In this document: in pieces, positions 19,402 through 31,422 of the stretch
Position numbering within the stretch: the stretch's first letter is position 1
How the letters are laid out: every line of letters starts with the position of its first letter
Assembly: GCF_963678635.1 (NCBI RefSeq)
Contig: NC_087063.1
Coordinates: 77,211,617 to 77,275,616 of the forward strand
Length of the DNA: 64,000 nucleotides
Origin: Symsagittifera roscoffensis
Taxonomy: Eukaryota; Xenacoelomorpha; Acoela; Convolutidae
Direction: 5' to 3'
The notes under the pieces: model-generated
The model's database searches: none
Seen by the model: only the letters and a program-made list of their open reading frames with translations
Told to the model about the DNA's origin: nothing
Made by a program: the position numbers and the translations under genes

Positions 19402-20779
19402 AAGAAACAAGCGTAGAAACGAGGACTACTGAACGAGTCGTTGACTTTTGTATTGGTTGTCTTACTAAACTTCCTTCCGAAAGAAATTTCCTTTCCCCTT
19501 CAGTTCTAGGGATAGTTTAGATTTGTGGACAAAATGTTCGTGAACAAAATGAAAAGATGCAACGGCCGTTGACCTTGTCCATAACCCGACAACACATCCC
19601 TTCTCTAACAAAAACCAGTATTGGTCTTCTTCGTCGGTCTTCCTGACTCCTCTTACAGCATGTATGTCGGTATTACATTAGAAGCTAAAATCAACCTTCT
19701 TACCCGGTACTACCTCTAACCGGCGGTATCACTTTTGCAACGAAGTTCTTGCAACGAAAAAGAAGCGAAACTCCGCAAACTAATTACGAAAAAGGAAAAA
19801 ATGACCACTATTCACTCAAAACAATCAGAAAGGCGTTAAATACGCGAGATATCGTCTACAGGTGGAAACAGCAGATATGATGAAAAGCTTAGCTCAATTT
19901 CACAAAAAAATTTTACGAAAACTGACCAACTTGACCTTAAAAAACTTTCACCCCTTTCAAAATCTTCTCCAAACAAAATTTACCCTTTTTTCTGAGACTG
20001 AAAACGAATTTACTTTGAGTCAGTATATATCTAAATTTCAGCTTTGTGCAAGTGAATATACGTACAGAGTTTTAGAAATTGCTTGTGTTGTTCATAGGTT
20101 TTGCAAATCAATCACCCTGTACTTGTGACATCATTGTGCATGCCGGTAATTCTTTGGCTACAGTCATTCCTCAATCTTCCTGACTTACGGGACATTTTGT
20201 TTATTGTTTGTTTCAACTTCAACTTATATATATTTGCGTATTCAAAAAGTTTCCGTTGGGCAATGGTGTGATTTATGTTTCAATTACCTTCGCTTAATTT
20301 TACCTCTGGCATTGAGTCGATAGTAGTCAAACTAGATCTGAGCACTAGATATAGATTGTCCGTAGGTCGACTTGCTCACTGTTCGAAATTGTTAACATAA
20401 TAGCTGCACGGGGCTTTTTTTTCTTAAAATGCTATTTGAAATCGACATTCGGTAACTTCATTATTTACCTTGTCCACAAACAATGAATTTGAAATGGATT
20501 GAGATATTTTCATTTTGCAGCATAATGTTTGTATAGATATTCACAATTTTAGCAAAGATGGCCTGTTAAGGTACCACAGAAGTTAACGACCACATTCATA
20601 GAAAAACCATTAAAAAAATTTTGTTAAAATTTTTTAAATCGATTTAGCGTCGTTTTTCATGGGTGGTGAAATGAGAGAACTATACAAATGCGTTAAAAAT
20701 TTTTTAATTAGGCATAGTTGACAAAGATTTCTTCAAAAACTGAATCGCAAACATAAAATGAAAAATTATAATTATAGGT
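19402..20779. other. Intergenic stretch without recognised genes
   Basis: AT-rich. An open plus-strand stretch reaches from the LTR edge to a stop at 19518-19520 and reads protein-like near its end (CIGCLTKLPSERN), but it has no supported start or splice site. I see nothing else. Confidence 0.35.
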
Positions 20780-21500
20780 TATAACTTTTTTCCACACTTT
20801 TTATGAATGAAAATCTTTACTGCCAAGCAAGCGCTGAAAGAAACATCCAATGCTACGAGTCCTAACTGTGAACTGGATAGGCGCACAATTTTCTGTTTGT
20901 ATGATTCCGGATTCCCCTGACAAATTTTTATAAATTTAAATATTTTTGCACAATTTTTTATAAAAACTTTTAGTGCCAAACAAGCGCTCAATGAAGCATC
21001 CGACAATACGAGTCCAAACAGTGCACTGGATAGGAGCACACTTTTGTGTCTCTATGTTTCTGGATTCCGTTGAAAAGTATTTAATAATGTTGCAAAATGT
21101 AAGTGGATTCCATTTACAATACTTCCGTGGATTCCGCAAGCAATTACCTGTCACGTAAATTTTATCGGCACATTAGCTTCGTTCTGAAATCTTCTTATAT
21201 TTTGCGGATTCCACTTAGAGTTAAGGATTCCAAGACAGCCTAATTTTTGGTAAACACATTTAATTTTTTTGTTTATGGATTACTCCATAGAGTTTGTTGC
21301 AGGTTCTACAAAAATGCCTGTTTTATAAGCGATTTTGAGCAATACAGTCCTCTAGCTATTTTTCCGTAAAAAAACAATCTCCAAAGCAGCAGCGAAGATT
21401 AAATAATAATAACAAGGTTGAGGCTTCTGTTTTTGGTCTGATGCGGGATCCGCTTACGATTCACAAAATGCACAGTTTGGACTCGTAATGAAACAAAACA
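20780..21500. repeat. Cluster of diverged dispersed-repeat copies
   Basis: Segments 20780-20915 and 20945-21075 are diverged copies of each other, sharing CCAAGCAAGCGCT/CCAAACAAGCGCT, ACGAGTCC, ACTGGATAGG and GGATTCC. The segment 21290-21490 ends with AATGCACAGTTTGGACTCGTAATG, which contains the same CGAGTCCAAAC word in inverted orientation. It matches 53345-53560. The word GAACTGGATAGGCGCACAA recurs inverted at about 27363-27381. Confidence 0.6.
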
Positions 21501-21744
21501 GTCTTTTTGAAAACTCAAGTTTGCTTAGCATGAAAGACCAAACAAAGTCAAACTTTCGAGTGACCACCGTTATTCGGTTGCTCCTTCAGATTAAAAGTCA
21601 TTTATAAATCAAATATGCAAAACTAGGACACCTTTTTTGATTTTTTTGTTTGGCTTTAACTTCATCCATCACTTAACCCATTCCGATTATGATTGATGGT
21701 ACGTGATTTTGCACGCAGAACAAATTTGATTTTCTTTGAAGTTA

Positions 21745-21970
21745 TGTGAAAAACGCTAATTCGATACTTGAATCAAGATATAACGGAAGAAACAACTGTT
21801 AGTAGTATAGATCAAACAAGATAATGTTTTAGGTAATATCCGAAGGAGTCAAACACTCCGAAGGTCAAACACCTGCCAAAGATGTTTAGCATTGAGAAAA
21901 AATGAAATTACTGACAAAGCGAACTATCAAGAACTAACTAGACTTGGATAACTGATTTAGCACTATGACA
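21745..21970 (-). repeat. 3' LTR of the Ty3/gypsy element
   Basis: Starts TGTCATAGTG (minus) at 21970 and ends in CACA at 21745. It aligns over its full length with 26873-27098. Confidence 0.88.
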
Positions 21971-22179
21971 TTCCCTCTTGTGAAAATAAATAATCTGCAC
22001 TGGTTTTGGTTAAGGTACATTTAGGTACAAGATGAAAATTTTTAAAACACATTTTTTTTGGATTGGCCCCAACGATCCTAGCTCACGCGTCTTCACTAAA
22101 TTTTAATGCACTAACTGATAAACGTACTAAGTTTTAAATAACTGTTGCTGAGTTATAAGTTTTGCTTCTAAATTTTTCA

Positions 22180-23200
22180 TCAATTTCCCCAGTACTCTTT
22201 TTCTTCGAATACGTCAATCCGCTTCCTTTTTACATGTCTAAACATTGTGCGGGATGGGCCTGCCTCGCCGCCTGGTCCTTGAAAGGATTTCGCCGTCGGT
22301 TTGTTTGCCTGACTTAGTTCCTGTGGTGTCGTTAATGTTAGTGGGTGGTTCCGTCTTTTGTCTCCACATACTCCTTGTCGGAATTCATGCCCCAATTTGT
22401 GTCGGCCTACTTTGGCCATTGCTATGCCTAAGGATCTTGTTCTTCTAAACATGCAGACTTAGATTTTAGAACATTCCTCCAATTCATGTTTCTTAGAGAT
22501 TGCTTGTTAGTATAATTTCGAAGTACGTTGGTCGCCCCCTGCCGTGATGCGCTTCGAATGGCGTTATCTTTAGTGTCGCGATCGAGAAAATAGCAATGCT
22601 CCTAGTGCTCTCCACCATTTTCTCCAAGGGTTCCGATTGTTTCTCCCGTGTTTATGTTGGAATGGAGTTTTTGAAACTCCCGATTGCTCTCTCTACGCAA
22701 CCGGTGGCTCGGTGGTCATTAACCGGCGACTGTACCTTATCAAGGCATTCGGCATGACATAACGTTTTAGCATCTTTCGACATGAAATTTGTCCATTGGT
22801 CGACATGAATCTTCATTGGCACCCCATGATTGGATATATATTGTTTGAGAAAATTTATTATTTTATCCGAGCGATTTGTATTGCACACCATTGCGGATGG
22901 CCATCTTGAAAATCCATCAATTGCTGCTATCAGATGTTTTTTCGATTCCTGCAGGTAATTTATGGGCCCTCAAAAATCCAGCTGAACGGCCACATTCGGC
23001 TCCTTAGGTTAGGTTTCCTTTAGAACACATAGGTTTTAAGTTCTTACCGGTGAGAAAACACACCTGGCATGTTTCCGCCATGGAAGCGATGTTCCGATGG
23101 ATGTAGGGTTATCAAATATCCTTCGCCGCCGCAAACACGTTACTCTTTCCATGATGGCAACATTGTAACCGATTGTTGATAGCTTTATGTAAGAAAATTG
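22180..23200 (-). pseudogene. Integrase remnant of the Ty3/gypsy element
   Basis: Open fragments on the minus strand include a core piece at 22652-22891 (FLKQYISNHGVPMKIHVDQW, then VNDHRATGCVERAIGSFK, typical of the second Asp and the Glu region) and a C-terminal piece at 22180-22452. The DQG motif reads DQW, and frames change between pieces, so the integrase is inactive. Confidence 0.75.
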
Positions 23201-23899
23201 GAATAACTAATTTATCATCCAACCATAGGCAGTTTCCTTTAATGTAAAAGTAATTTACAAGTTGAGATTAGTATCGGTTCAAAGCATAGATTTTGATACA
23301 GTTTCCGTGTCTTTTGATTTAACTAATTGATAAATAGCTTCCAGCTGAGAGTCTGGAGAGTATTGCGATTTAATGAAATGAAGATTGAATGACTCTGGTA
23401 ATGCGGAGGATTTAGAAATTACTTTACAATTCCGGGGAACTACAGACATATGGTATTCGTCGGGTTAACAGCCAGGAATATTTCACCAAGAAATTGTCAG
23501 GGAAAAGATAGAACCATTTTTGTTTTAATACTGTTCGTCTCTGTAGTACTGGCAATTAGATTTCCTTCTCCTTATAGTTCTTGCTTTTCATCTTCTGAAA
23601 TTGATTTGTCCATGTTTATTGAAAATGTTCTATAAATAGATTGTGACGGACTGTGTTTATAAGTACTAATAGCTCAAACTACTCTACTTATAGACCGTCG
23701 GCGCGGATTGTCACATGACCGGTGGCGTATGCAAATCTCTGCATTCCTTTTGGCTGTCCTGTTGTTGAATGGTTGTTTGCCCTCTACCGTCGGCTTTTCT
23801 TTTCGGAATTTGCATATTTCATTTCCATTGGCTAATTTCCGAATCGATGTTTTAAAATTATTGCTTCTACTGTGGTATACACTTTTCGGACCCTATGAT

Positions 23900-25635
23900 A
23901 AATTGTTTTAATATCCGAGAGCGCTTTGAATAGACTTGATTTTAACGACAAAGAACATACTGTCGTACGCCGATACGGGTTTTCCTTCGCTGTTCGGGTG
24001 TCTTGATAGATAATCCGCTAAGACAATTTTCGCCCCTGGCATGTGTTCTATTTCAAAAACGAGTCTATCAAGCCATCTTGTTAATCGCCTAAACTTAGTC
24101 TTATTCGTCTTGTTATTCCCGTTTTAAAATGATACTAAGGCTTTATGATCCGTTACTATTTGGAATTTTTGCCCCAACACATAAATCCGAAAATATTCCG
24201 CTCCCCACACAACCGCGAGCATGCCTAGTTCATTTGTGCGTCATTTAAATACCGCGATGCGAACAAAATTGATCTCCAGCCTTCGGTACTTAGTTGATCT
24301 GGTACTGCTCCCAAACTGTTGTGGCTCGCGTCGCACACTATCCAAATATCCTAATGTACATAAAAATGTCTAAGCTCTACTATGTTCGCTACTTGCGTTT
24401 TAAATTTTTAAACGCGTCATGACATTCCGTTGTCCACGTATTTTTGTTTTTTCTGCTTAGTAGTGGTCTCAACGGTGCAGATGATTCCGCCAAAGCTGGT
24501 GAGTAATTGTGTAGACCATGTATTGACCCCATAAATGATTTTAATTGAGTTAGTGTGCGGGGCGGTTTGAGTGCTTCGATTGGCTCGGTTTTTCGAATGA
24601 GCGGCGTTACTCCTGTCGAAGTGATCTCAGGTCCTAACCATTCACACTCTTTTTATCTTTTGATAGCTTTAGCGACATTTTTTCTTTGTCTAATTTTCTT
24701 AGAATTTGTTCCACAGTTGGCATATGTTCGATTTCCGAACCTTTTGTGACGTCTAAGATATTGTCGATACAAGCATGCGCCTGTGGTTATTCCGAAAAGA
24801 TGGAATCCATCACCCGTTGGAATTCTGCCGGCATTGCGATTAGGACGTAAACTCCGGTTTTGAATCTATACACTCCAGTTGATCTTCCGCCAACTAGTGA
24901 AAAGTTACAATGTAAACTGGTATCTTGACTTAACGGCAGTTGTCGGTATGCGTACGTGAGATTCATGGTGGAAAAATAAAATTCGCCTGACTCTTTTCAC
25001 TTATGATTTAGCCGACGGCGTCAATTAGTTCTTCAATGTTCGGCATTTGGTACTTACTCTTATGTACTTGCTTGTTCAATTCACGTGCCTCAAATGCAAG
25101 TTTTACCGAACCGGCCTTCTTAACTGTGATTACAATCGGTGATACAAAAAAATTTGACCGAACAGTCTTCCAGTCTTTCTATGTGCCCTTGTTTGGTTAG
25201 TTTATCAAACTCCCCGTCGACCCTCCCTTGCAACGTAATTGGCATCCTTCGTCTTTTTTGTTGAATTGGAATCAAGTTATTAAAAAATTCGGCCTGCACT
25301 TTGTAATTACGTATTTTTCCCACCCATTTAAATTGACTAGAAAATAGCTTACTGAAATAATCCTGCCACTTCTCGAATTGAACCTCGTCATCCTCACCGA
25401 CTGCATCTTGGATCGACATCAGATCCTGACCCGTCTTCCTCTGGACTAGCTGCAGCCCTAAGTGGGACATGAAGTCTCGGCCGATGATGTTCGAACGAGC
25501 TCCTCCAATTACCTTCATCACCGCCGTTGTACTCCAGCCATTTGATGCCAGCTCCACTCTCGTCGTCCCCAGTAATTTCATTGGATTATTCCTGTTATCG
25601 CGAAATTCTTGGTCCTTCAGCTCGTTTTCCTGCAT
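23900..25635 (-). pseudogene. Protease-RT-RNase H remnant of the Ty3/gypsy element
   Basis: A 171-codon open stretch (25120-25635) carries the end of a retropepsin domain (IIGRDFMSHLGL) and the start of RT (FDKLTKQGHIERL). Further RT sequence continues in other frames; near 24755-24775 the catalytic box reads CIDNI where YxDDI is expected. Leftwards to about 23900 are RNase H-like fragments with many frame breaks. The element cannot encode an active RT. Confidence 0.75.
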
Positions 25636-25799
25636 TTTGATACCTGCCGCGCCTTAAGTTCTTCGGTGTTGGTTTATGGTGAATTTTGAGACTGGCGACC
25701 CACTGTCAATCCACACACTGGTTTTTAGCCCGTTGATCATAATCGGAAGTTTCGCCTCCGCTACGCGCAGCTCCGTTTGGTTCTTTGTTCGCACGGCCA

Positions 25800-26873
25800 T
25801 CACCATTTAGTCCCCCCCCCCCGAACTATCGAAATCCCATGATCGGTTTCGTTTTTCTATAGCCGTAATTAGCTGGTTTTGTTTTTTCGTAGCCGTACTT
25901 ACCCATCCCCAGCTAGCTTTCGTGTTGGGATTCTTTGTCCTACGTTTGTTCCGATTCGAATCGTTCCTGGCTAATTTGCCCCTGAATATCTCCGGTCGAA
26001 GAACTTCCCCTACTGTTTTTCTTGGCCAAACAGGTCCGTTCGAAGTGCCCAATTTTCCGGCAGTCCGGGTTTGTCGCAACCTCCGTCTCCCGCGTTTATG
26101 CCCCCCGTGCGGTCCTCGGCCTTGCGTTTGGCCGCTTCCTCTTCCCCGACTGCTTCGATATCCGCCTCGGATGGCTCCCACCGGCTCCGTCTTGATTTGT
26201 GTTCCACAGCCTGCGGTCGTAACGTATGTTTTGGCTTTTTTGTCCCCTCGCTCGTACGATAGAGCAATCCGGTATGCTTCTTCCGGAGTTTTTGTGGCCC
26301 GACACAACTCGTTTTGGGCCTCACGGTTTGTCATATTGACAATGAAAACGTCTCGTAGCACTCTTGACTCCAGTGTCTCGAATGAAATGGACACCTCGCC
26401 TTAATCCACTGAAAACAGCATGGAACTGCTCCAATGATTCACCGATTCACTGCTTCCTTAACAACAACTGAAAGACTTCGTAGGCTTCATTTCGTTCCTT
26501 CTTGAATTCCCCTCCATCGCATCAAGCACCCTCGGGTAACGTGACTCTCTCAACTCCAAATGTGGTCTTCGTTTGTGAAACTCCTCCTGTCCCTTCTCCC
26601 CCAGACAATGGCATAATTTCGAAATTAAGGTTTTTTCCGCCGCTAACCTGTTTTTCCCTCCACTTCTTCTGGCAGCGTCGCGATCTGCGTGGCGTCCAGC
26701 GTATCCGCGAAGTAGAAATTCTTTGGATTTATGGAGTGTTTTGCGACCATTCCCCACTGGAAGCGATTTAACCAAAATTCCCATAACATGGAGGGCTCTG
26801 CACTTTTCGCCGTCCAAAGTGATGTGATTCCAAGTGGGTTTTTCGCCACACTTAGGCCTGTAGACTGCGCCAT
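25800..26873 (-). pseudogene. Gag remnant of the Ty3/gypsy element, starting on the LTR/PBS junction
   Basis: The open stretch 26643-26873 begins with ATG at 26873-26871: the A is the last base of the LTR and TG begins the PBS. It reads MAQSTGLSVAKNPLG and continues in other frames (26458-26817 and 25807-26394), with an RG-rich segment and a degenerate zinc knuckle near 26030-26090 (DCRKIGHFERTC). It is broken by at least two frame changes. Confidence 0.75.
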
Positions 26874-27098
26874 GTGGAAAACGCTAATTCGATATTTGAA
26901 TTAAGATTTAAAGAAAGAGACAACTGTTAATAGTATAGATCAAATGTGACAATGTTTTAGGTAATATCCGAAAGTCTCAAACACTCCAAAGGTCAAACAT
27001 TTGCCAAAGATGTCCAGCATTGAGAAGAAATGAAATGATTGACAAAAGGAACTATCAAGAAATAATTAGGTTTGGATAACTGATTTAGCACTATGACA
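26873..27098 (-). repeat. 5' LTR of the Ty3/gypsy element
   Basis: Starts TGTCATAGTG (minus) at 27098 and ends CCACA at 26873, directly followed by PBS TGGCGCAGTC. Confidence 0.88.
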
Positions 27099-29482
27099 TT
27101 TATTTTTCCAACGATTGCTCTGTAGTACTTTGGAATAAACAATTTAAATTTGCAAAAGTTTCGTGGACGAAAAAAAATGGCAGAGATTTTTTTGAAATCA
27201 TGCGACGTCAAACTGTCGTTTTTTGAATTGTAACCGGCTTCCGCATCATGGACGGTATCTTTGCTCTTCTTTTGTCTTTTTGTTCTTTTTGATTGTTCTG
27301 ACAAATATTTATTAAGTTCAATGATTGTCTCTGGTTTCCAGAGACCTACAACATCAAGTTGTGCGCCTATCCAGTTCACCTATCCTTGGCATCGTAACAA
27401 AAAACAGGTGATTTTGTTTTCATTGAGGAATAAATCAAAATATTGTATCCCTGTAGGAGCAAAAAAAACTAACAATCAACATTACATTCACTTTGGGCAA
27501 GCATCTGGATATAATTTGTTCGGTTTTTCTTAGTTATGAATTATTTTAAATAAGTGTTTCGATTATTTTTTTTAGGCGAACATTTTCAAATTTCAACTCA
27601 ATCTCAGGACGACAACAAACTTGTCAATAAAACATGTCGAATTGTTCTTAATAAGTGTTAGCCCCATCTGCAATAAAAACTGTTTGAACAATGAAAGAAA
27701 TTAAAACTTACAGGGCTGAAGTTTTTTTGATATTTCTGATTTCAAAGCTAGCCTGAGTATAGCGCTGATTATGTGATTTCCAAAAACCGAACACTACTTG
27801 GTCGTTAACGAAATATCAATAATGCTGTGAGTTCACGCCAGCGTTGCATAATGGTGTTAGATACTTCCGGCCATTGACGACCGGACGGACCTTTTGGGAT
27901 TACCACCGATTTGGCCCAAACCCAGTTCAGATCCAGCGAGTTTACTGGAAAATCGAATCGGTTAGTTTAATTTAGCACTTACTCTTTGAGAATGTGAACC
28001 GTGAGAACTATTGAAAGCTCCAAGGATTGTGTATTACAATCCTGTCCATGGCTAGAAACAGTCGATTCAGGCAAAGACAGGAAACAGGTTTGTCCGTGAT
28101 GCAGCAAAGGTTGGGAAAAACCAGGAAACAAATGCTGAACGAAAAACCAAAGGAGTAAGAAAAGCTCCCGGCTTATTTTTTATGAAGCTGATCAAATGAT
28201 CTAATCTCGGTTTTTTTCACTTTTGGCACCGAGGGAAGTGAGATTATTCGTTATTATCCTCAGGTAGATCTAAGTCATTCCATGATTTTTTTGACAATTG
28301 TGAACTCTTTTTCAATAAGGAAAAGAACTTAATCATCAAAGGACTTCAAATTTACAACGCTGTCCAATCATTTTTGAAGGCTTTCTTGGGTCCAATCATT
28401 TTTGTCCAATCATTTTCGAAGCCGCTTTGTGTGGTTGGACTCCTGATATCGAAAAGGAAATCGAACATTTTCTTAGCATAGATATGGATTAATTAAATAG
28501 CGAGTAACAGCTGTATTTGACCGGGGACGCTAAATTAGACCCTGTTACGAGAAACAAGTGCACAAACAGCAACCACTTTGCAATGTCAGTTAAGTTCTTC
28601 GGCCCATTTTTTGTACAGGCCCAAACTTAAGCATTGAGCAAGCTGCGACTTTTACGACAAAAGATGAAGGATCGCATAAATTCTGCTCAGTCAAACCAGA
28701 ATACGAATCGCCAACCAAAAAGTCAAAATAGACGCAGTAAACTTGCTGTAAGAAACTTTTTCCTAACCAAAAATAGTCATGCTTGGCTCGCGGAGTGACT
28801 TATCGTAGCTGCAACAAAAAAAGATTTTTTGCAAAATGTTGCAATTCCAAAGGGGTTTAGAGTGTAGACGCTGGGTTGGATTCTACTGCGAAATATGATG
28901 CGACTTTTTTTTTACTTCAAACAGTCAGTCGTAGTTTGGGGTGCTATCAGTTGAAAGAGGCGCAGTCAGACAGGACTCTTCGGAAGGTCTGTCGATAAAC
29001 AAATTAGAAGTCATCAAGGCCGCCTCAGGGAGGGTGAAGATAACTCAGATCATTTTTTATGCCAGAATAAGTTCTTCAAAGCCATTGTAAACACAGTTAG
29101 CTCGGCATCATTTGTCAATCAGAGAACGGTGGATCTGATAGGTGAAATCAGTTCTCTCAGCAAAAAAACTTTTCAGACTAAGATTGTCCGAATGATACAA
29201 TTTACATGGATTACACGGGACGCAAAATTGATATTCTCTAAGAATTGTGGTTGATTTGTTTTGCTAGGATGGAAGTGAGCAGTTCTGAATTTCATAATAG
29301 AACAATTGCCTAAGGTGTTTGTTGGGTCTTTATATCCGGTAAAGATTGGGGGTCAGAACGACAAAAATCAGACCAGCGCCGCGCATGGGTGTAGCCGACC
29401 ACGTCGAAAACAATGAATGATATCCTTCAGGGTCTTTAAAGAGTTTTCTGCTTTCTTGACGTCATCTTGGTAGTCTCGAAAG
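27099..29482. other. Old repeat-derived sequence with broken transposase-like fragments
   Basis: No intact gene. Plus-strand 28925-29045 reads SVVVWGAIS, a stop, then KRRSQTGLFGRS, which resembles the VMVWGAIS block of Tc1/mariner transposases. Minus-strand 27805-27944 reads NSLDLNWVWAKSVVIPKG, resembling the C-terminal DLNP.E..W block of the same families but in the opposite orientation. Both are weak. Confidence 0.3.
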
Positions 29483-29516
29483 GATCAATCGGTTGGGTAA
29501 GACAGTGCCGAAGTAA

Positions 29517-29670
29517 GAGAGTGCCGAAAACAAAAATTTGTTAAAGAGTGCCGAAAATGAAAATTTGTTAAAGAGTGCCGAAAATGAAAATTTGTTAAAG
29601 AGTGCCGAAAATGAAAATTTGTTAAAGAGTGCTGAAAATGAAAATTTGTTAAAGAGTGCCGAAAATAGTC
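29517..29670. repeat. 27-bp tandem array inside the left TIR region of the MULE
   Basis: About five and a half copies of a 27-bp unit built from AAGAGTGCCGAAAAT and GAAAATTTGTTA. The first half equals the inner TIR motif, so a TIR end motif has been amplified on one side only. Confidence 0.9.
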
Positions 29671-29682
29671 AATTATCGAAAA

Positions 29683-31070
29683 TTATCGTTTATAACAAAC
29701 AACACATAGAGTTTTCCAATAGTTTTCAATGTCTCTATTTCTTGAAGCAAACAATTTTTTCAGAGCGGAAATCTGATCTCTCTTTTTTCGGTATTTTTTC
29801 CGGGTTTTCGGTGGAAGATCGCCATTCTGATAAGATTTGAGGGCGAGTTTTGACATTTTTTCTTCGCGCTTCAATTTTCGTATCAAATCCCAAAAATTTG
29901 GGTAAAATCTGCCGACTTTTTTGTTCCAAATGTGATGCCATCCTTCGCAACTGTTGGTAGTATTGAGAGAAGGTGGTCGATTGTATAAATTCCACATTTT
30001 GACAGAAAATTTTCCGTTCAGCCAAGTTTTTTCAAAATAATTGAAAATTTTTGATATTCCGGCAAAAATTCCGAAAAGGATTATGTTTTTTCGGTCATAT
30101 TTCAATCTTGTATAATTTGTCCTCACTAACCCCACTGGTAAATACGGCAACGTAAAAAGCCGCTGAATAATTTCTCGAATTTTTTGGTTTTGACGATATT
30201 CGGTAGCAAGATGAAATTTTTGGACTTTTTTGAAAATCGCCTGGCAGTAATGAAAGTGACACCCTAAGTGTTGAGCCATTGGGAAACAGTTTTTGATGGC
30301 TGCACAAAAACCGGACTCAAAATCTGTCAAAAAAATTTCGGGCGAAAATCGTTTTCCCAATTTTTCGGTCTTGGCTTCAAGTAGCCGCAGCAGAAATATA
30401 TACGACTCTTTTTTCTTGTTCGAAAGAAACGCAAAAACCAATGGAATTTTCTGGTTTTCGAAAACACCAAAAATTGTGTAAATCTGGGCAAATGGTTCTG
30501 GAGCCGTTTTAAATGTTCCGTCAGCCAAAATGGTGTCACAATCCGAAAGATTTTCTATAAAAAATCTGGTCGACATAACGACTGCTCCAACTTCATCGTT
30601 TTTGGCAAGCAAAATTGTTTTCCGGATAGCGTTTTGGCCCAAGAACTCGAAAAATTGATGTCTGACACCGTATTTGGTATGCATGGCAACTGCTTTTTTC
30701 GATGATAGTATAAAATATGCCGAACTTCTCGATAATTGGGGGCACAATTTTCGTCATTTTCCGGAATTTGTTGAATTACGTCCTCAAAAATTTCCGACAT
30801 ATTTCTCGATGGTTCATTTTCTACGGCAGATACAATGTTTTGGCGGATTTCGATTTTTTTAATGTAGTCGTCAACAGCAGGATGATTATGAATTGTTGGA
30901 CAATTTACAATTTCCGAGAAATTTGAGTCTACAGTAGTTGTACCTCGACAATTTGATTCGACACAAACGTAAAATACTTTCTTTTTCGTAGTTTTGTTTT
31001 TTCTATAGCGATAACCCTCAATTTCCAAATTATAAGATCCGGATCTTTTCGAAGGAATAAATCGGAACAT
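29683..31070 (-). pseudogene. MULE transposase with N-terminal FLYWCH zinc finger, split by one frame change
   Basis: Frame A starts at ATG 31070 with a FLYWCH-type zinc finger (residues 1-75: GYRYRKNK, then a C-X5-C pair and HNH) and continues to about residue 126. There the open protein moves to the -1 frame at an A6 run (A AAA AAG, 30699-30693) and continues to a stop at 29683, for about 462 residues in total. The MULE DDE core is in frame B: ILADGTFK (first Asp), FLTDFESG (second Asp), HLGCHFHYC, and NSCEGWH (Glu). FLYWCH would bind DNA; the DDE domain would cut at the TIRs. Apart from the frame change no damage is visible. It may be a homopolymer indel, a sequencing error or programmed -1 frameshifting. 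Confidence 0.85.
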
Positions 31071-31119
31071 TTTATTTAGTGCTGATTTTGCTGAGAAACT
31101 GACTTATTTGGTGCGTACC

Positions 31120-31422
31120 CACGGAGCCGCATTCCCGGATAGCCGAAAAAGCAATTCGTCACAAAATTTGATTGGCCAATAAAAATCATTTAATTTTCGC
31201 AGACCAGTATAGCCACAAAAACTGCGAATAATTTAAAGAGATTTGATTGGTTGATACTATTAATCTCATTGAATAAATTGACAACAAATATGCGACTACT
31301 TTTTAACGCATGATTTTTTCTAATTTTATTTGTTAAGCACTTATTTAAAGTGAATTATCGAACTTTTTTCGGCTATCCGGGAACGAATTTTTTTTTCGGC
31401 TATCCGGGTATTCGGCTCCGTG
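31120..31422. mobile_element. MITE nested in the MULE right arm
   Basis: Inverted termini CACGGAGCCG at both ends extend inward as CCCGGATAGCCGAAAA, about 30 bp in all; the right end repeats TTTTTTCGGCTATCCGGG twice. No coding capacity. It lies between the transposase start codon and the right TIR. Confidence 0.7.

Larger units (their letters stand above)
21745..27098 (-). mobile_element. Dead Ty3/gypsy-type LTR retrotransposon with 226-bp LTRs
   Basis: Two 226-bp LTRs (21745-21970 and 26873-27098) flank 4.9 kb of broken gag-pol on the minus strand. I judge LTR identity to be clearly lower than in the BEL element, with roughly two dozen differences. PBS TGGCGCAGTCTACAGG starts directly at the LTR end and matches the serine-type PBS of 17.6/297-like elements. 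A short purine tract, AAGAGGGAA, precedes the 3' LTR. No target-site duplication is clear. The order gag, protease, RT, RNase H, integrase from right to left is that of Ty3/gypsy. Confidence 0.88.

Noticed and set aside
25922-26404. Plus-strand ORF of 160 codons opposite the gypsy gag
   Set aside because: Complement of the RG-rich gag region; no independent support.
29538-29840. Plus-strand ORF with repeated LKSAENEN
   Set aside because: Translation of the 27-bp tandem array in the MULE end, opposite to the transposase.
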